Shown one piece after another: positions 51,820 through 60,762 of a stretch of DNA of 64,000 nucleotides (positions are counted from its first letter, which is position 1; each line of letters starts with the position of its first letter). The notes below the pieces were generated by a model. The model saw only the letters and a program-made list of their open reading frames with translations. It did not search any database and was not told the DNA's origin. The translations under genes were made by a program, and so were the position numbers. This DNA comes from Lachnospiraceae bacterium oral taxon 500 (GTDB lineage: Bacteria > Bacillota > Clostridia > Lachnospirales > Vallitaleaceae), in contig CP027241.1 of NCBI GenBank assembly GCA_002999035.1, positions 1,739,001 through 1,803,000 on the forward strand, written 5' to 3'.

Positions 51820-52713
51820 ATGATTTTGACAAAGAAAAAGAACTTGGAAGCATTTATTTTTGCGGTACCAGCACTTCTGCTCCTTGGAACATTTATATAT
51901 TTTCCCTTGATTGAAAATATTGTATATAGTTTTCAGTCTTTTACGCTTTCTTCGGTTAGCAGAGAATGGGTGGGGCTGACCAATTATAAATATCTGTTTT
52001 CTGATAAAACTATTTTGACCTGCTTGGGAAATAATATTCTCTATGCAGTGATTTCAATTATTATTCAGGTAGGATTTGGGCTGTTACTTGCGGCTGTACT
52101 GGAGGATACGGTATTTCGTAAAGTGGCTCCATTTTTCAGGAGTGTGTATTTTATCCCGACCGTTATTTCGATGACGGTTGTATGCTTATTGTTCAAATTT
52201 ATTTATAATCCTCAAATGGGATTGCTAAATAGTTTTTTAAAAACGATGGGGTTGGAAAGCCTTGCCAAGATTTGGCTGGGAAGCAAAAAAACGGCTATGC
52301 TTGCTGTTATTGCGGTATCCCAGTGGCAGAGTACGGGCTATGTGGCTATGCTCTTTATTGTAGCAATTCAGAAAATTCCGAAAGATTTGTATGAGTCTGC
52401 AGAAATAGACGGTGCTGGAAAAATCAAAAGATTTTTTTATATTACGGTTCCGCAAGTAAAACAAATGTTTTTTGTCACGATGATTTTGACGGTTGTAGGT
52501 GCTTTTACCGTATTTAATGAGCCGTATATTTTAACCGGCGGAGGTCCGGGTACAGCGACTATGGTATTATCCTTGCATATGTATCAGACTGGCTTTATAA
52601 AAAACAATATGGGCTACGCATCGACGATTGCGATGTTGATTTTTGTAATTACCGCTACACTATCTTCCGTGCAATTTTTCAGTTATGGCACAGAAAAGGA
52701 GGATGGCAGATGA
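51820..52713 (+). CDS. frlN: frl ABC permease, first subunit
   Basis: The 297-residue permease has six helices (FIFAVPALLLLGTFIYFPLI at the start) and the coupling loop ESAEIDGAGKIKRFFYITVP. TGGGPGTATMVLSLHMYQTG near the end is usual for MalF-type sugar permeases. The TTG or ATG choice matters little here; the listed start includes a short leader. The stop overlaps the next permease. Confidence 0.9.
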   Translation: MILTKKKNLEAFIFAVPALLLLGTFIYFPLIENIVYSFQSFTLSSVSREWVGLTNYKYLFSDKTILTCLGNNILYAVISIIIQVGFGLLLAAVLEDTVFRKVAPFFRSVYFIPTVISMTVVCLLFKFIYNPQMGLLNSFLKTMGLESLAKIWLGSKKTAMLAVIAVSQWQSTGYVAMLFIVAIQKIPKDLYESAEIDGAGKIKRFFYITVPQVKQMFFVTMILTVVGAFTVFNEPYILTGGGPGTATMVLSLHMYQTGFIKNNMGYASTIAMLIFVITATLSSVQFFSYGTEKEDGR

Positions 52714-53555
52714 TGAAAAAACGATTAAAACGGAAAAAAATTGGGATAGGAGAGGCAATATGGTTTATAATCCTTTGTATTTTGGCCGTTTTGATTATTT
52801 ATCCTTTGTTATGGATTTTAATGTCTTCTTTTAAGGACTATCAAGGGATATATGGTGATGTTTGGGGCTTTCCTCAGAAGTGGCTATGGGGAAATTATGT
52901 GACCGCCTGGAATAAGGGAATTTCGCTATACTTTGTAAATAGTTTAATCGTAACTATCGTAACCCTAATCGGAGTAGTGTTCGTGGCATCTTTTGCCGCT
53001 TTTGGAGTGTGTCAAATTAAAGGAAAGTTTGGCAATTTTGTGTTTTTACTTTTTTTGTGCGGATTGTTGCTTTCCCCGCAGGTATGCCTACTTCCTTTGT
53101 TTATGCTGTTAAAGACGCTAAAACTAAAAAATACGCTCTGGGCAATGATTTTGCCGTACATTGCGTTTCGACTTCCGGTTTCGATTATGCTTGTTCGGTC
53201 GTTTTTTGTCACCATTTCCAAGGAGTTGGAGGAAGCGGCTATCATTGATGGAGCAAAACTATTTGGAATTTATAAAAGCATTTATTTGCCGTTATCCAAG
53301 CCGATTTTGTCTACGGTGGTGATTATGACGGCATATTATGCATGGAACGAGTTTGTGTTTGCGACAATTTTTGTGGATAGTTCTGCGCTTCGCACGATTC
53401 CAGTCGGCTTGATGACTTTTAGCGATGGCTTGATGACGGAATGGGGTGTGGTTTTGGCTGGTATGGTAATTGCTTGTTCCCCGATTATGATTTTATTTAT
53501 TATCATGCAGAAGAACTTTGTTCGGGGTATGACTGCCGGTGCGGTGAAAGGATAG
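52710..53555 (+). CDS. frlM: frl ABC permease, second subunit
   Basis: The 281-residue permease has six helices, the coupling loop EEAAIIDGAKLFGIYKSIYL and the terminal RGMTAGAVKG. Its start overlaps frlN by 4 bases. As with the rhamnoside system, no ATPase gene is nearby, which agrees with Bacillus frl operons that borrow MsmX-type ATPases. Confidence 0.9.
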   Translation: MMKKRLKRKKIGIGEAIWFIILCILAVLIIYPLLWILMSSFKDYQGIYGDVWGFPQKWLWGNYVTAWNKGISLYFVNSLIVTIVTLIGVVFVASFAAFGVCQIKGKFGNFVFLLFLCGLLLSPQVCLLPLFMLLKTLKLKNTLWAMILPYIAFRLPVSIMLVRSFFVTISKELEEAAIIDGAKLFGIYKSIYLPLSKPILSTVVIMTAYYAWNEFVFATIFVDSSALRTIPVGLMTFSDGLMTEWGVVLAGMVIACSPIMILFIIMQKNFVRGMTAGAVKG

Positions 53556-53615
53556 AGGCCTGCCTATCATAACCAATATTTGAAACTTTGATAAGAAGAG
53601 GAAGGGTTTTAAGAT

Positions 53616-54431
53616 ATGAGATTGATTGCGATTGGTGATAATGTGACGGATTGCTATATAGATGAAAAAATATATTTTCCGGGTGGAAATGCCCTTAATG
53701 TAGCGGTGAATTGTAAAAAAAATGGGGCGGAAAGAGTCAATTATATCGGAATATTTGGAGATGATGAACGTGCGGAGTATATCAAGCAGTGTTTGACGGA
53801 AGAGGGGGTTACTTTTGAGCGATCCAGAAAGGTATACGCTCCCACAGCTCAGCCAAGAGTGTATTTAAAAGATGGAGATCGAGTGTTTGCGCCGGGGATA
53901 CGGGATAGCTGTCAGCACTTGTTTGCTATTAGAATTGTCGAAGAGGACGAAGCGATTATCAAAGAATACGATGTTTGCCATACCAGCTGCTATTCCAGTT
54001 TAGAATATGAATTGGAAAGGCTTTCGCAGATTTGCCGGATATCGTTTGATTTTTCTGATAAAAAAGAGCAAGAGTATTTACGGAGAGTCTGTCCATATCT
54101 GACATATGCGTTTTTTTCCGGTTCGGATATGACGGTTGAGGAATGTGAAACGTTCTTAAAACAGGTGCACAAGTTGGGAACCAAGATTGGAGGGATTACC
54201 AGAGGATCCAAAGGGGCAATTTTTTATGATGGAGAAAAATTTTATCACCAGGGGATTAAAAAAATAAATATAGTAGATACGATGGGAGCGGGGGATAGTT
54301 TTATTGCTGGATTTTTGACTGCTTATGAAGATGGAAAAATAATGGAAGATGCTTTGGACTATGCAGCGGAACGAGCGGCTGTCAGTTGCACTATTCATGG
54401 AGGATTTGGGCATCCTCATTCGATGGATTAA
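53616..54431 (+). CDS. frlD: Fructoselysine 6-kinase, PfkB family
   Basis: The 271-residue sugar kinase has the PfkB opening (GDNVTDCYIDEKIYFPGGNA, with PGGNALNVA) and the catalytic signature VDTMGAGDSFIAGF near residue 222, where the Asp is the base. It should phosphorylate imported fructoselysine before FrlB splits it. It is preceded by GAGGAAGGG. Confidence 0.92.
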   Translation: MRLIAIGDNVTDCYIDEKIYFPGGNALNVAVNCKKNGAERVNYIGIFGDDERAEYIKQCLTEEGVTFERSRKVYAPTAQPRVYLKDGDRVFAPGIRDSCQHLFAIRIVEEDEAIIKEYDVCHTSCYSSLEYELERLSQICRISFDFSDKKEQEYLRRVCPYLTYAFFSGSDMTVEECETFLKQVHKLGTKIGGITRGSKGAIFYDGEKFYHQGIKKINIVDTMGAGDSFIAGFLTAYEDGKIMEDALDYAAERAAVSCTIHGGFGHPHSMD

Positions 54432-54454
54432 AGAGCATAGCCGGATAAGGTAAG

Positions 54455-54483
54455 TTGACAATTTGATTTTAAAAAGGTATGAT
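54455..54483 (+). promoter_or_regulatory. Promoter upstream of the GntR gene
   Basis: TTGACA at 54455-54460, 17 bases, then TATGAT at 54478-54483. It would allow the regulator to be made apart from the frl operon. A 39-codon frame (54463-54582, TTG start) overlaps it and could instead be a small gene or relic; I do not recognise it. Confidence 0.5.
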
Positions 54484-54679
54484 AAGCAATTGCGAGATAT
54501 TGAAAGGGAACTTGTAAAAGAAAAGGTTAAAAGAGGAGATTTGGACAGTATGAATCCCGGGTATGACATTGAGGCAAAATAGAAATGAAAAGATTTCTAA
54601 AAGGCTCAGTTTTACCTGTACCAGCAGGTTTCATTGAGGAAAGACGTCGTAAAATAAGAGAAAATAGGAGAAGAAGTCA

Positions 54680-55447
54680 ATGCTGGATCAAAATGTGTCA
54701 ACACCGCTGTATGAACAACTCAAAAATGTAATAAAAAAGGAAATTGAAAGTAAGAAGTATAGCTATAGAGATCGTATGCCCAGTGAAGCGGAATTAGAAA
54801 AACAATACAACGTCAGTAGAATTACGGTTCGCCGGGCGATTAAGGAGTTGTGCGACGAGGAGGTATTGGTTAAAAAGCAGGGAAAAGGAACTTTCGTTAT
54901 TGGTCCGGAAACTAAGGCGAGACTGGATCAAGGCGTGAGCGGCTTTCATGAGGCTATTACCCAAAACGGGAAAAAAGTCAATTCAGAAATCATAGAAAAA
55001 CAGATTATTAAAGTGACGGAGTCTTACGCAAAAGATTTGGAAATTAACTCGGATGATGAAGTAATTTATTTGAAACGTGTTATGTATGCAGACGAAAGAC
55101 CGATTATGATTGATAATAATTATATTCCGCTAAAACGATTTCCGGGAATTTATGAAAAGTTAACAGGTGATTTTTCTTTGTATAAGTTGTTAGAACTGGA
55201 ATATGGAGTAGTTTTAGAAAAGTATTATAAGGTTTTGAAAGTGCAGAAGGCAAATAAAGAGATAAGCCGGATACTACTATGCAAAACCGGCGATCCAATC
55301 TTTGATTTGTTTAAACTTACCTTTGATAAAAAAGGAAATGCTCAAATTGTATCCGTGTCTTTGTTAAGGGGAGAAGGTACTTATTATGTACTTTCGAATG
55401 AAGAGAGCGATGAAATTAAACATAATGGGATGAAGTGGAAAATATAA
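54680..55447 (+). CDS. frlR: GntR/HutC-family regulator of the frl operon
   Basis: The 255-residue regulator has the GntR winged helix (PLYEQLKNVIKKEIESKKYS, YNVSRITVRRAIKELCDEEV, KKQGKGTFV) and a C-terminal UTRA ligand domain (about 95 to 245). It ends the frl cluster as in Bacillus. Its probable site is the palindrome at 49294. The ligand is likely fructoselysine 6-phosphate or a related compound, by family. Confidence 0.88.
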   Translation: MLDQNVSTPLYEQLKNVIKKEIESKKYSYRDRMPSEAELEKQYNVSRITVRRAIKELCDEEVLVKKQGKGTFVIGPETKARLDQGVSGFHEAITQNGKKVNSEIIEKQIIKVTESYAKDLEINSDDEVIYLKRVMYADERPIMIDNNYIPLKRFPGIYEKLTGDFSLYKLLELEYGVVLEKYYKVLKVQKANKEISRILLCKTGDPIFDLFKLTFDKKGNAQIVSVSLLRGEGTYYVLSNEESDEIKHNGMKWKI

Positions 55448-55480
55448 ATTTTGTTAGTCTAATTTTGAATGGAAAGATTA

Positions 55481-55737
55481 TGAATTTAAATGTCATAGAA
55501 TGGAATCTTAATTTTGGAAGTTACAATAAGGCGAAACCGGCAGAATTTAGCAGAGATACGGAACATTCTGATGTTCAAGATTTATATCAATATAAAATAA
55601 AACCGGAACGAAAGAGCCAAGTGAGTTGAGGTTTTATAATTTTCATAAAATAAGGGATCTACTGGAGAAAAAATATGTATTAAAAGAAATCGAGGGTGAG
55701 GAGAACTCGTGGGGCTTAATAAAAAAACGACAAGATT
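55481..55737 (+). pseudogene. Remnant of an endonuclease/exonuclease/phosphatase-type protein
   Basis: A frame from 55481 opens MNLNVIEWNLNFGSYNKAKP, like the start of AP-endonuclease/exonuclease/phosphatase proteins, but degenerates after about 25 residues and stops at 55627. In another frame FHKIRDLLEKKYVLKEIEG and SWGLIKKRQD end at a TGA near 55737, like a C-terminus. The catalytic middle is gone. The following stretch to about 55880 holds further coding-like scraps but no gene. Confidence 0.4.
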
Positions 55738-55881
55738 GAGTTTGGGTATGGTTGTGTGAAAAATGATTTGATTTTTTGGTCTATAGATATCAAAGGAGAA
55801 GCGGAAGAAGAATTTTTCTTTTGAAAGCTCAAGAGTAGAAGAAAAACCAAGAAGCCCCTTTTTTTAATGGATAGGAAGATA

Positions 55882-55972
55882 GACTCTTTGTCAAATGGTG
55901 TTGGTCAGTTTTTGAGAATAAAATCAGGGCTTAAGGTGAGATGGCATTTGGCTATCTCGCCTTTTATAGTAA
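55882..55972 (+). repeat. IS-like noncoding module, copy A
   Basis: This copy holds GACTCTTTGTCAAATGGTG, a short spacer, AGAATAAAATCA and a hairpin (GGTGAGAT with ATCTCGCC) followed by TTTTATAGT. The same order occurs at 60543-60666. The first segment resembles ends of ISL3-like insertion sequences. No transposase is present, so it may be a solo end or a MITE. Confidence 0.6.
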
Positions 55973-56056
55973 TATGACAATTCGCTTTTCAAACTTTTGG
56001 CCTGCGACAACAAAAATGTCGGGGGTTATTCTGAGAGAGCTTCTGCTCCCTGCCAA

Positions 56057-56084
56057 TTGACAAAGCCCGAAATGCTGATATAAT
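56057..56084 (+). promoter_or_regulatory. Promoter of ychF
   Basis: TTGACA at 56057-56062, 16 bases, then TATAAT at 56079-56084. It gives a leader of about 175 bases before ychF. A 57-codon frame in that leader (56094-56268) ends in TGA that overlaps the ychF ATG. Confidence 0.65.
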
Positions 56085-56266
56085 GTTACTGTTATGGCAA
56101 CAGCCGGTGAAAAGATAAGAATAGATAATGCCCTTAATGCAATTATGACGGCAGCGATAAAAGGGTGTATTTCCAGTGTTTTCATGGGTTTGCCGCTGAA
56201 TTGGATGAAACAGCAAGTCACAAAATATTCGCAAAATAAAACACAATCAAAGGAGAAGTATATATT

Positions 56267-57361
56267 ATGAAATTAGGAATCATAGGCCTCCCCAATGTGG
56301 GCAAGAGTACATTATTCAATTCTTTGACCAAGGATAAGGCAGAGGCTGCCAATTATCCGTTTTGTACGATTGACCCCAATGTCGGGATTGTTACCGTACC
56401 GGATAAGCGGCTGCAGGTTTTGACGGAGTTATATCAGTCGCAAAAAACAACGCCGGCGGTGATTGAGTTTGTGGATATTGCGGGCTTGGTGAAAGGAGCC
56501 AGTCAAGGCGAAGGACTGGGAAATAAGTTTTTAAGCCATATTCGTGAAGTTGATGCGGTGGTGCATGTTGTTCGCTGTTTCGAGGACAGCAATATCGTCC
56601 ATGTAGATGGTTCGATTCAGCCTTTGCGCGATATTGAAACCATTCAGCTGGAGCTGATTTTTTCGGATTTGGAAATCTTGGAACGCCGGATTGCCAAAAC
56701 GGCAAAGACGGTGAAAGCTGATAAATCATTACAGGGCGAGATGGACTTTTTATTGCGGATCAAAGAAGTCTTAGAAGGCGGAAAATCCGTTCGGCGGATG
56801 ACGATGACGGAAGAAGAAGCCGAAATGCTGAAAGAATTCAATCTGCTCAGCGCCAAGCCGACGATTTATGCGGCCAATGTGGCGGAAGAAGATTTGGCGG
56901 ACGACGGTGCGGCCAATCCTTTTGTGCAGTCGGTGAAAGAACTGGCGGCAGCTGAGGGGTCAGAGGCTTTTGTGGTCAGTGCTAAGTTAGAGTCGGAAAT
57001 TGCCGATTTGGACGAAGCGGAAAAGAAAGAGTTTTTGGAAGAACTGGGCTTAAAGGATTCGGGCCTGGATAAATTGATTCATGCTTCCTATTCGCTTCTT
57101 GGCCTAATCAGCTATCTGACGGCCGGAGAAAAAGAGGTGCGGGCGTGGACGATTACCAAGGGAACTAAGGCTCCCGGAGCGGCCGGTAAGATTCACAGTG
57201 ATTTTGAGCGAGGCTTTATCAAAGCGGAGATAGTGTCCTATGATGACCTGATTGCCTGCGGCAATTATCAGGCGGCCAAGGAAAAGGGACTGGTGCGGCA
57301 GGAAGGCAAGGAATATGTGGTCAAGGACGGCGACGTTATTCTGTTCCGGTTTAATGTTTAA
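56267..57361 (+). CDS. ychF: Ribosome-binding GTPase/ATPase YchF
   Basis: The 364-residue Obg-family protein has G1 [15 protein letters not shown] at residues 6 to 20, G3 [14 protein letters not shown] and the TGS domain at the C-terminus ([31 protein letters not shown]). YchF binds ribosomes, and in many bacteria prefers ATP. An AAAGGAGAAG site precedes the ATG. Confidence 0.96.
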   Translation: MKLGIIGLPNVGKSTLFNSLTKDKAEAANYPFCTIDPNVGIVTVPDKRLQVLTELYQSQKTTPAVIEFVDIAGLVKGASQGEGLGNKFLSHIREVDAVVHVVRCFEDSNIVHVDGSIQPLRDIETIQLELIFSDLEILERRIAKTAKTVKADKSLQGEMDFLLRIKEVLEGGKSVRRMTMTEEEAEMLKEFNLLSAKPTIYAANVAEEDLADDGAANPFVQSVKELAAAEGSEAFVVSAKLESEIADLDEAEKKEFLEELGLKDSGLDKLIHASYSLLGLISYLTAGEKEVRAWTITKGTKAPGAAGKIHSDFERGFIKAEIVSYDDLIACGNYQAAKEKGLVRQEGKEYVVKDGDVILFRFNV

Positions 57362-57365
57362 ATAA

Positions 57366-57611
57366 TTAACTCAACTTTCCCATGTTCGCCAGAACAGTCT
57401 TTTTTAGACTCGTTGCATGGACTCACTCCCGCGATTTGCAAAGCAAATCGCGGGAGTGAGTCCATGCAGACTGCCCGCCCGGGCAGAAAGCGAAGCTTTC
57501 GATCAGGGCATCTGCTCTCCGAGCGGGATAGAGTCAAAAAAGACTATGGCAGATTGCCCGCCCGGGCAGAAGTACGAAGCACTTCGATCAGGGGAAAGTT
57601 GAGTAATTAAG
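57366..57611. repeat. Nested inverted-repeat element
   Basis: The outer arms are CTCAACTTTCCC at 57370-57381 and its complement at 57592-57603. Within are AGTCTTTTTTAGACTC at 57396 and a near-complement at 57531-57545. A perfect 25-bp stem with a 3-base loop spans 57415-57467. Two similar segments (57470-57512 and 57551-57593) each hold GCCCGCCCGGGC and a GAAGC-centred hairpin. No gene is present. It looks like a MITE or a mosaic of palindromic repeats. The rest of the gap to 57728 shows nothing clear except a weak GTTAGCC/GGCTAA stem. Confidence 0.8.
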
Positions 57612-57728
57612 TACCGGCAGTTTGACAGGGATGTTGAAAGCGTTAGCCAGGGATTGCTGATGCCGGCGGGTGACAACATCGGCTAAGTTGTCAAGCAAGT
57701 TACCGGCGAAAAAGAAAGCAGGGAAAGC

Positions 57729-58556
57729 ATGAAGATAGATAGCCATATTCATATTACGCCACCGGATATTATTCGGGATTTTAAGAAAATCGGAGAAAAA
57801 GAGCCCTATTTCCGGCTGTTATCGGAAACGCCGCATAATCGCTTTGCTACTTATGAGCAAGTGACCGCTCATTTGCAGGACAATGATTTTGATAAAGGAG
57901 TTGTCTTTGGCTTTGGCTTTCAGGATATGGGGCTGTGTCGCTATGTCAATGATTACACAATGGAAGCGGTGCGGCAAAATCCTGACCGCTTGATTGGGTT
58001 TATGGTTTTGCCGGTGCGCCATCCCGATATGGCTCAGGAAATCCGCCGCTGCTATGAAGGTGGATTAAGGGGCGTGGGTGAGCTTTTTCCCGAGGGGCAA
58101 AAAATGGATCTGACGACGCTTCATCAGACTCACTTCAAAAATTATTTGCAGGAATACCGACTGCCGCTTTTGCTGCATACGAATGAAACCGTAGGACATG
58201 TCTATGCCGGAAAAACCAAGGTAACGATGAAGGAAGTGGAAACCTTTATTTATCACCATCAGGAGTTACCGATTATTTTAGCGCATTTTGGCGGCGGGCT
58301 GCTGTTTTTTGAACTAATGAAAGAAATACGGGCGGCGTTTGCAAATGTTTATTATGATACGGCGGCTGCCGTCTTTTTATATGATAAGGCGATTTATCGG
58401 GCTGTCCGTGAGATTGGTATTTTGGATAAGATTTTATTTGCAACCGATTATCCGCTGTTGCCGATTTCCAGATATCAGGAAAGTCTGACCGAGTTAAATG
58501 ATCAGGAACGGGAAAAAGTGCTGGGCACAAATGCAGTCAAGGTTTTGGGTTTATAA
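57729..58556 (+). CDS. Amidohydrolase-family protein
   Basis: The 275-residue metal-dependent hydrolase has the N-terminal HxH site (KIDSHIHITPP), LLLHTNET and LAHFGGGLLFFE with metal-binding His, and a C-terminal FATDYPLLP Asp. It belongs to the amidohydrolase-2 (ACMSD-like) group. The substrate is unknown. It stands alone between the nested repeat and rplM. Confidence 0.85.
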   Translation: MKIDSHIHITPPDIIRDFKKIGEKEPYFRLLSETPHNRFATYEQVTAHLQDNDFDKGVVFGFGFQDMGLCRYVNDYTMEAVRQNPDRLIGFMVLPVRHPDMAQEIRRCYEGGLRGVGELFPEGQKMDLTTLHQTHFKNYLQEYRLPLLLHTNETVGHVYAGKTKVTMKEVETFIYHHQELPIILAHFGGGLLFFELMKEIRAAFANVYYDTAAAVFLYDKAIYRAVREIGILDKILFATDYPLLPISRYQESLTELNDQEREKVLGTNAVKVLGL

Positions 58557-58699
58557 AAAAGGATTGCGGCCAGGTGCGTTACGGTTCAGGCATAGCGTTA
58601 GAAAATAGGCATAAATGATGGATATACTTTTTTAAGCTAAGATTTTCGCTGGTATCAACCATGCTGGCCGGAACTCTAATCAAAATTCAAAAAAGGTAC

Positions 58700-58728
58700 T
58701 TGACAGCAGAAGATAATTTTAATATAAT
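58700..58728 (+). promoter_or_regulatory. Promoter of rplM-rpsI
   Basis: TTGACA at 58700-58705, 17 bases and TATAAT at 58723-58728 make a consensus promoter. The leader of about 75 bases before rplM could hold an L13-type autoregulatory RNA; I could not confirm its fold. Confidence 0.8.
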
Positions 58729-58811
58729 AACTAAATGTGAATTCATATATCCCTTAGCCCCGGATCTTATGAATGACAAAGAAAACCGGAAAAGAACAAG
58801 GAGGAAGATTG

Positions 58812-59255
58812 ATGAAAACATTCATGCCAAAGGCAGCCGAAATCAGTAGAAAATGGTATGTTGTTGATGCTGAGGGACAAACTTTAGGAAGACTTGCATC
58901 GGAAGTAGCTAAGGTGCTGCGCGGAAAAAATAAACCGACATTTACCCCCCACGCTGATATGGGAGATTTTGTGATTGTAGTGAACGCCGATAAGGTGGTA
59001 TTGACCGGAAATAAATTGGACAAGAAGTTCCATTATCATCACACCGGATATCCCGGCGGATTGAAGTCAGTTAAGTACAGGGATTTATTAAAGAATAAAC
59101 CGGAAGAAGTTGTTATGCATGCCGTTAAGGGTATGCTGCCGAAAAACTCTTTGGGCCGTCAGACCTTGAAGAAGCTTCGGGTGTACAGCGGTGCGGAGCA
59201 TCCGCATGCAGCACAGAAACCGGAAACGATGACACTGAACATTCAATTAGGCTAA
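58812..59255 (+). CDS. rplM: 50S ribosomal protein L13
   Basis: The 147-residue L13 begins [20 protein letters not shown] and contains [18 protein letters not shown] and [19 protein letters not shown] chose the ATG at 58812 behind AAGGAGGAAG rather than the upstream in-frame start at 58773. It is followed by rpsI, the standard pair. Confidence 0.98.
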   Translation: MKTFMPKAAEISRKWYVVDAEGQTLGRLASEVAKVLRGKNKPTFTPHADMGDFVIVVNADKVVLTGNKLDKKFHYHHTGYPGGLKSVKYRDLLKNKPEEVVMHAVKGMLPKNSLGRQTLKKLRVYSGAEHPHAAQKPETMTLNIQLG

Positions 59256-59271
59256 TAAAGGAGGGTAATCC

Positions 59272-59664
59272 ATGGCTTCAGTACAATATTACGGCACAGG
59301 TCGCAGAAAAAGCAGTGTAGCAAGAGTATATTTAGTTCCCGGTAATGGGAATATTACGATAAACGGAAAGAGTATTGACGAATATTTTGGTTTGGAAACC
59401 TTAAAGACGATTGTTCGTCAGCCGTTGACTTTGATTGGCGCATTGGGACGCTATGATGCCAAAATCACCGTTAAAGGCGGTGGATTTACCGGTCAGGCCG
59501 GTGCAATCCGGCACGGTATTGCCAGAGCACTTTTGGAAGTAGATGCCGACAATCGTCCGGCTCTGAAAAAAGAAGGCTTCTTAACTCGCGACCCGCGGAT
59601 GAAAGAGAGAAAGAAATACGGTCTCAAAAAAGCCCGTCGCGCCCCTCAATTTTCCAAAAGATAA
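59272..59664 (+). CDS. rpsI: 30S ribosomal protein S9
   Basis: The 130-residue S9 begins [20 protein letters not shown], contains [20 protein letters not shown] and ends [12 protein letters not shown], the basic tail that reaches the ribosomal P site. The start lies 16 bases after rplM with AAAGGAGGG upstream. Confidence 0.98.
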   Translation: MASVQYYGTGRRKSSVARVYLVPGNGNITINGKSIDEYFGLETLKTIVRQPLTLIGALGRYDAKITVKGGGFTGQAGAIRHGIARALLEVDADNRPALKKEGFLTRDPRMKERKKYGLKKARRAPQFSKR

Positions 59665-59675
59665 GCAGATTTGCA

Positions 59676-59737
59676 TTTTCAATCAAAAAAGAAAGCCGGA
59701 ATGCTTGCATTCAAGGGCTTTCTTTTTTGATTGAAAA
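59676..59737 (+). terminator. Long-stem terminator after rpsI
   Basis: Arms beginning TTTTCAATCAAAAAAGAAAG and ending in its complement form a nearly continuous stem of almost 30 bp around GGAATGC-TTG-CATTC. This is the first and only complete version of the hairpin that heads each unit of the following array. Confidence 0.85.
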
Positions 59738-60540
59738 TATAAGAATGCCAGAAAGGACCGAGGGCGAAGCCCGAGGTGGTTTCTGGCAGCAAATCTGCTT
59801 ATCGGAGAAGAAGGAAAGGGAAAGAAAGCCGGAATGCTTGCATTCAAGGGCTTTCTTTTTTGATTGAAAATATAAGAATGCCAGAAAGGACCGAGGGCGA
59901 AGCCCGAGGTGGTTTCTGGCAGCAAATCTGCTTATCGGAGAAGAAGGAAAGGGAAAGAAAGCCGGAATGCTTGCATTCAAGGGCTTTCTTTTTTGATTGA
60001 AAATATAAGAATGCCAGAAAGGACCGAGGGCGAAGCCCGAGGTGATTTCAGGCAGCAAATCTGCTTATCGGAGAAGAAGGAAAGGGAAAGAAAGCCGGAA
60101 TGCTTGCATTCAAGGGCTTTCTTTTTTGATTGAAAATATAAGAATGCCAGAAAGGACCGAGGGCGAAGCCCGAGGTGGTTTCTGGCAGCAAATCTGTTTA
60201 TCGGAGAAGAAGGAAAGGGAAAGAAAGCCCGAATGCTTGCATTCAAGGGCTTTCTTTTTTGATTGAAAATATAAGAATGCCAGAAAGGACCGAGGGCGAA
60301 GCCCGAGGTGATTTCAGGCAGCAAATCTGCTTATCGGAGAAGAAGGAAAGGGGAAGAAAGCCCGAATGCTTGGCATTCAAGGGCTTTCTTTTTTGATTGA
60401 AAATATAAGGATGCCAGAAAGGACCGAGGGCGAAGCCCGAGGTGGTTTCAGGCAGCAAATCTGCTTATCGGAGAAGAAGGAAAGGGGAAGAAAGCCCGAA
60501 TGCTTGCATTCAAGGGCTTTCTTTTTTGATTGAAAATATA
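59691..60540 (+). repeat. 133-bp tandem repeat array
   Basis: Hairpin heads (GAAAGCC, later GAAAGCCC) start at 59691, 59824, 59957, 60090, 60223, 60356 and 60490, giving six full units and a partial seventh. Each unit holds a terminator-like stem (AAAGCC to GGGCTTT, then CTTTTTTG), GCCAGAAA paired with TTTCTGGC, and GGGCGAAGCCC. Later units share GCCC and GATTTCAGGC variants. The units are adjacent with no spacers. Open frames on both strands are by-products of the repeat. One extra copy lies at 61559. Confidence 0.95.
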
Positions 60541-60542
60541 AG

Positions 60543-60666
60543 GTTCTTTGTCAAATGGTGTTGGTAAAGAATAAAATGATTCTTTGTCAAATGGTGCTGG
60601 CAGAAATTAAAGAATAAAATCAAGTTTCAAGGTGAGACGGCGTTAGTGATCTCACCTTTTATAGTT
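60543..60666 (+). repeat. IS-like noncoding module, copy B
   Basis: This copy carries TTCTTTGTCAAATGGTGTTGG twice (about 60544 and 60580), then AGAATAAAATCA and a hairpin GGTGAGA/TCTCACC followed by TTTTATAGT. It repeats copy A at 55882. Differences in the stem keep pairing, which suggests that the hairpin matters. Confidence 0.6.
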
Positions 60667-60762
60667 GATGGAATTTTGATATAAAATGAAAAGTTAAAAA
60701 TACCGTTCATTGATATTGCTAACAGTTTAGAGTATAATAACTTTTTGAAGGGGGGATGTCTT

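Noticed and set aside
59683-60458. Repeated open frames of about 70 to 115 residues on both strands
   Set aside because: They are by-products of the 133-bp repeat unit, lack ribosome sites and repeat the same peptide in every copy.
59691-60540. Possible CRISPR array
   Set aside because: The units are 133 bp, adjacent and without unique spacers, and no cas genes are near.
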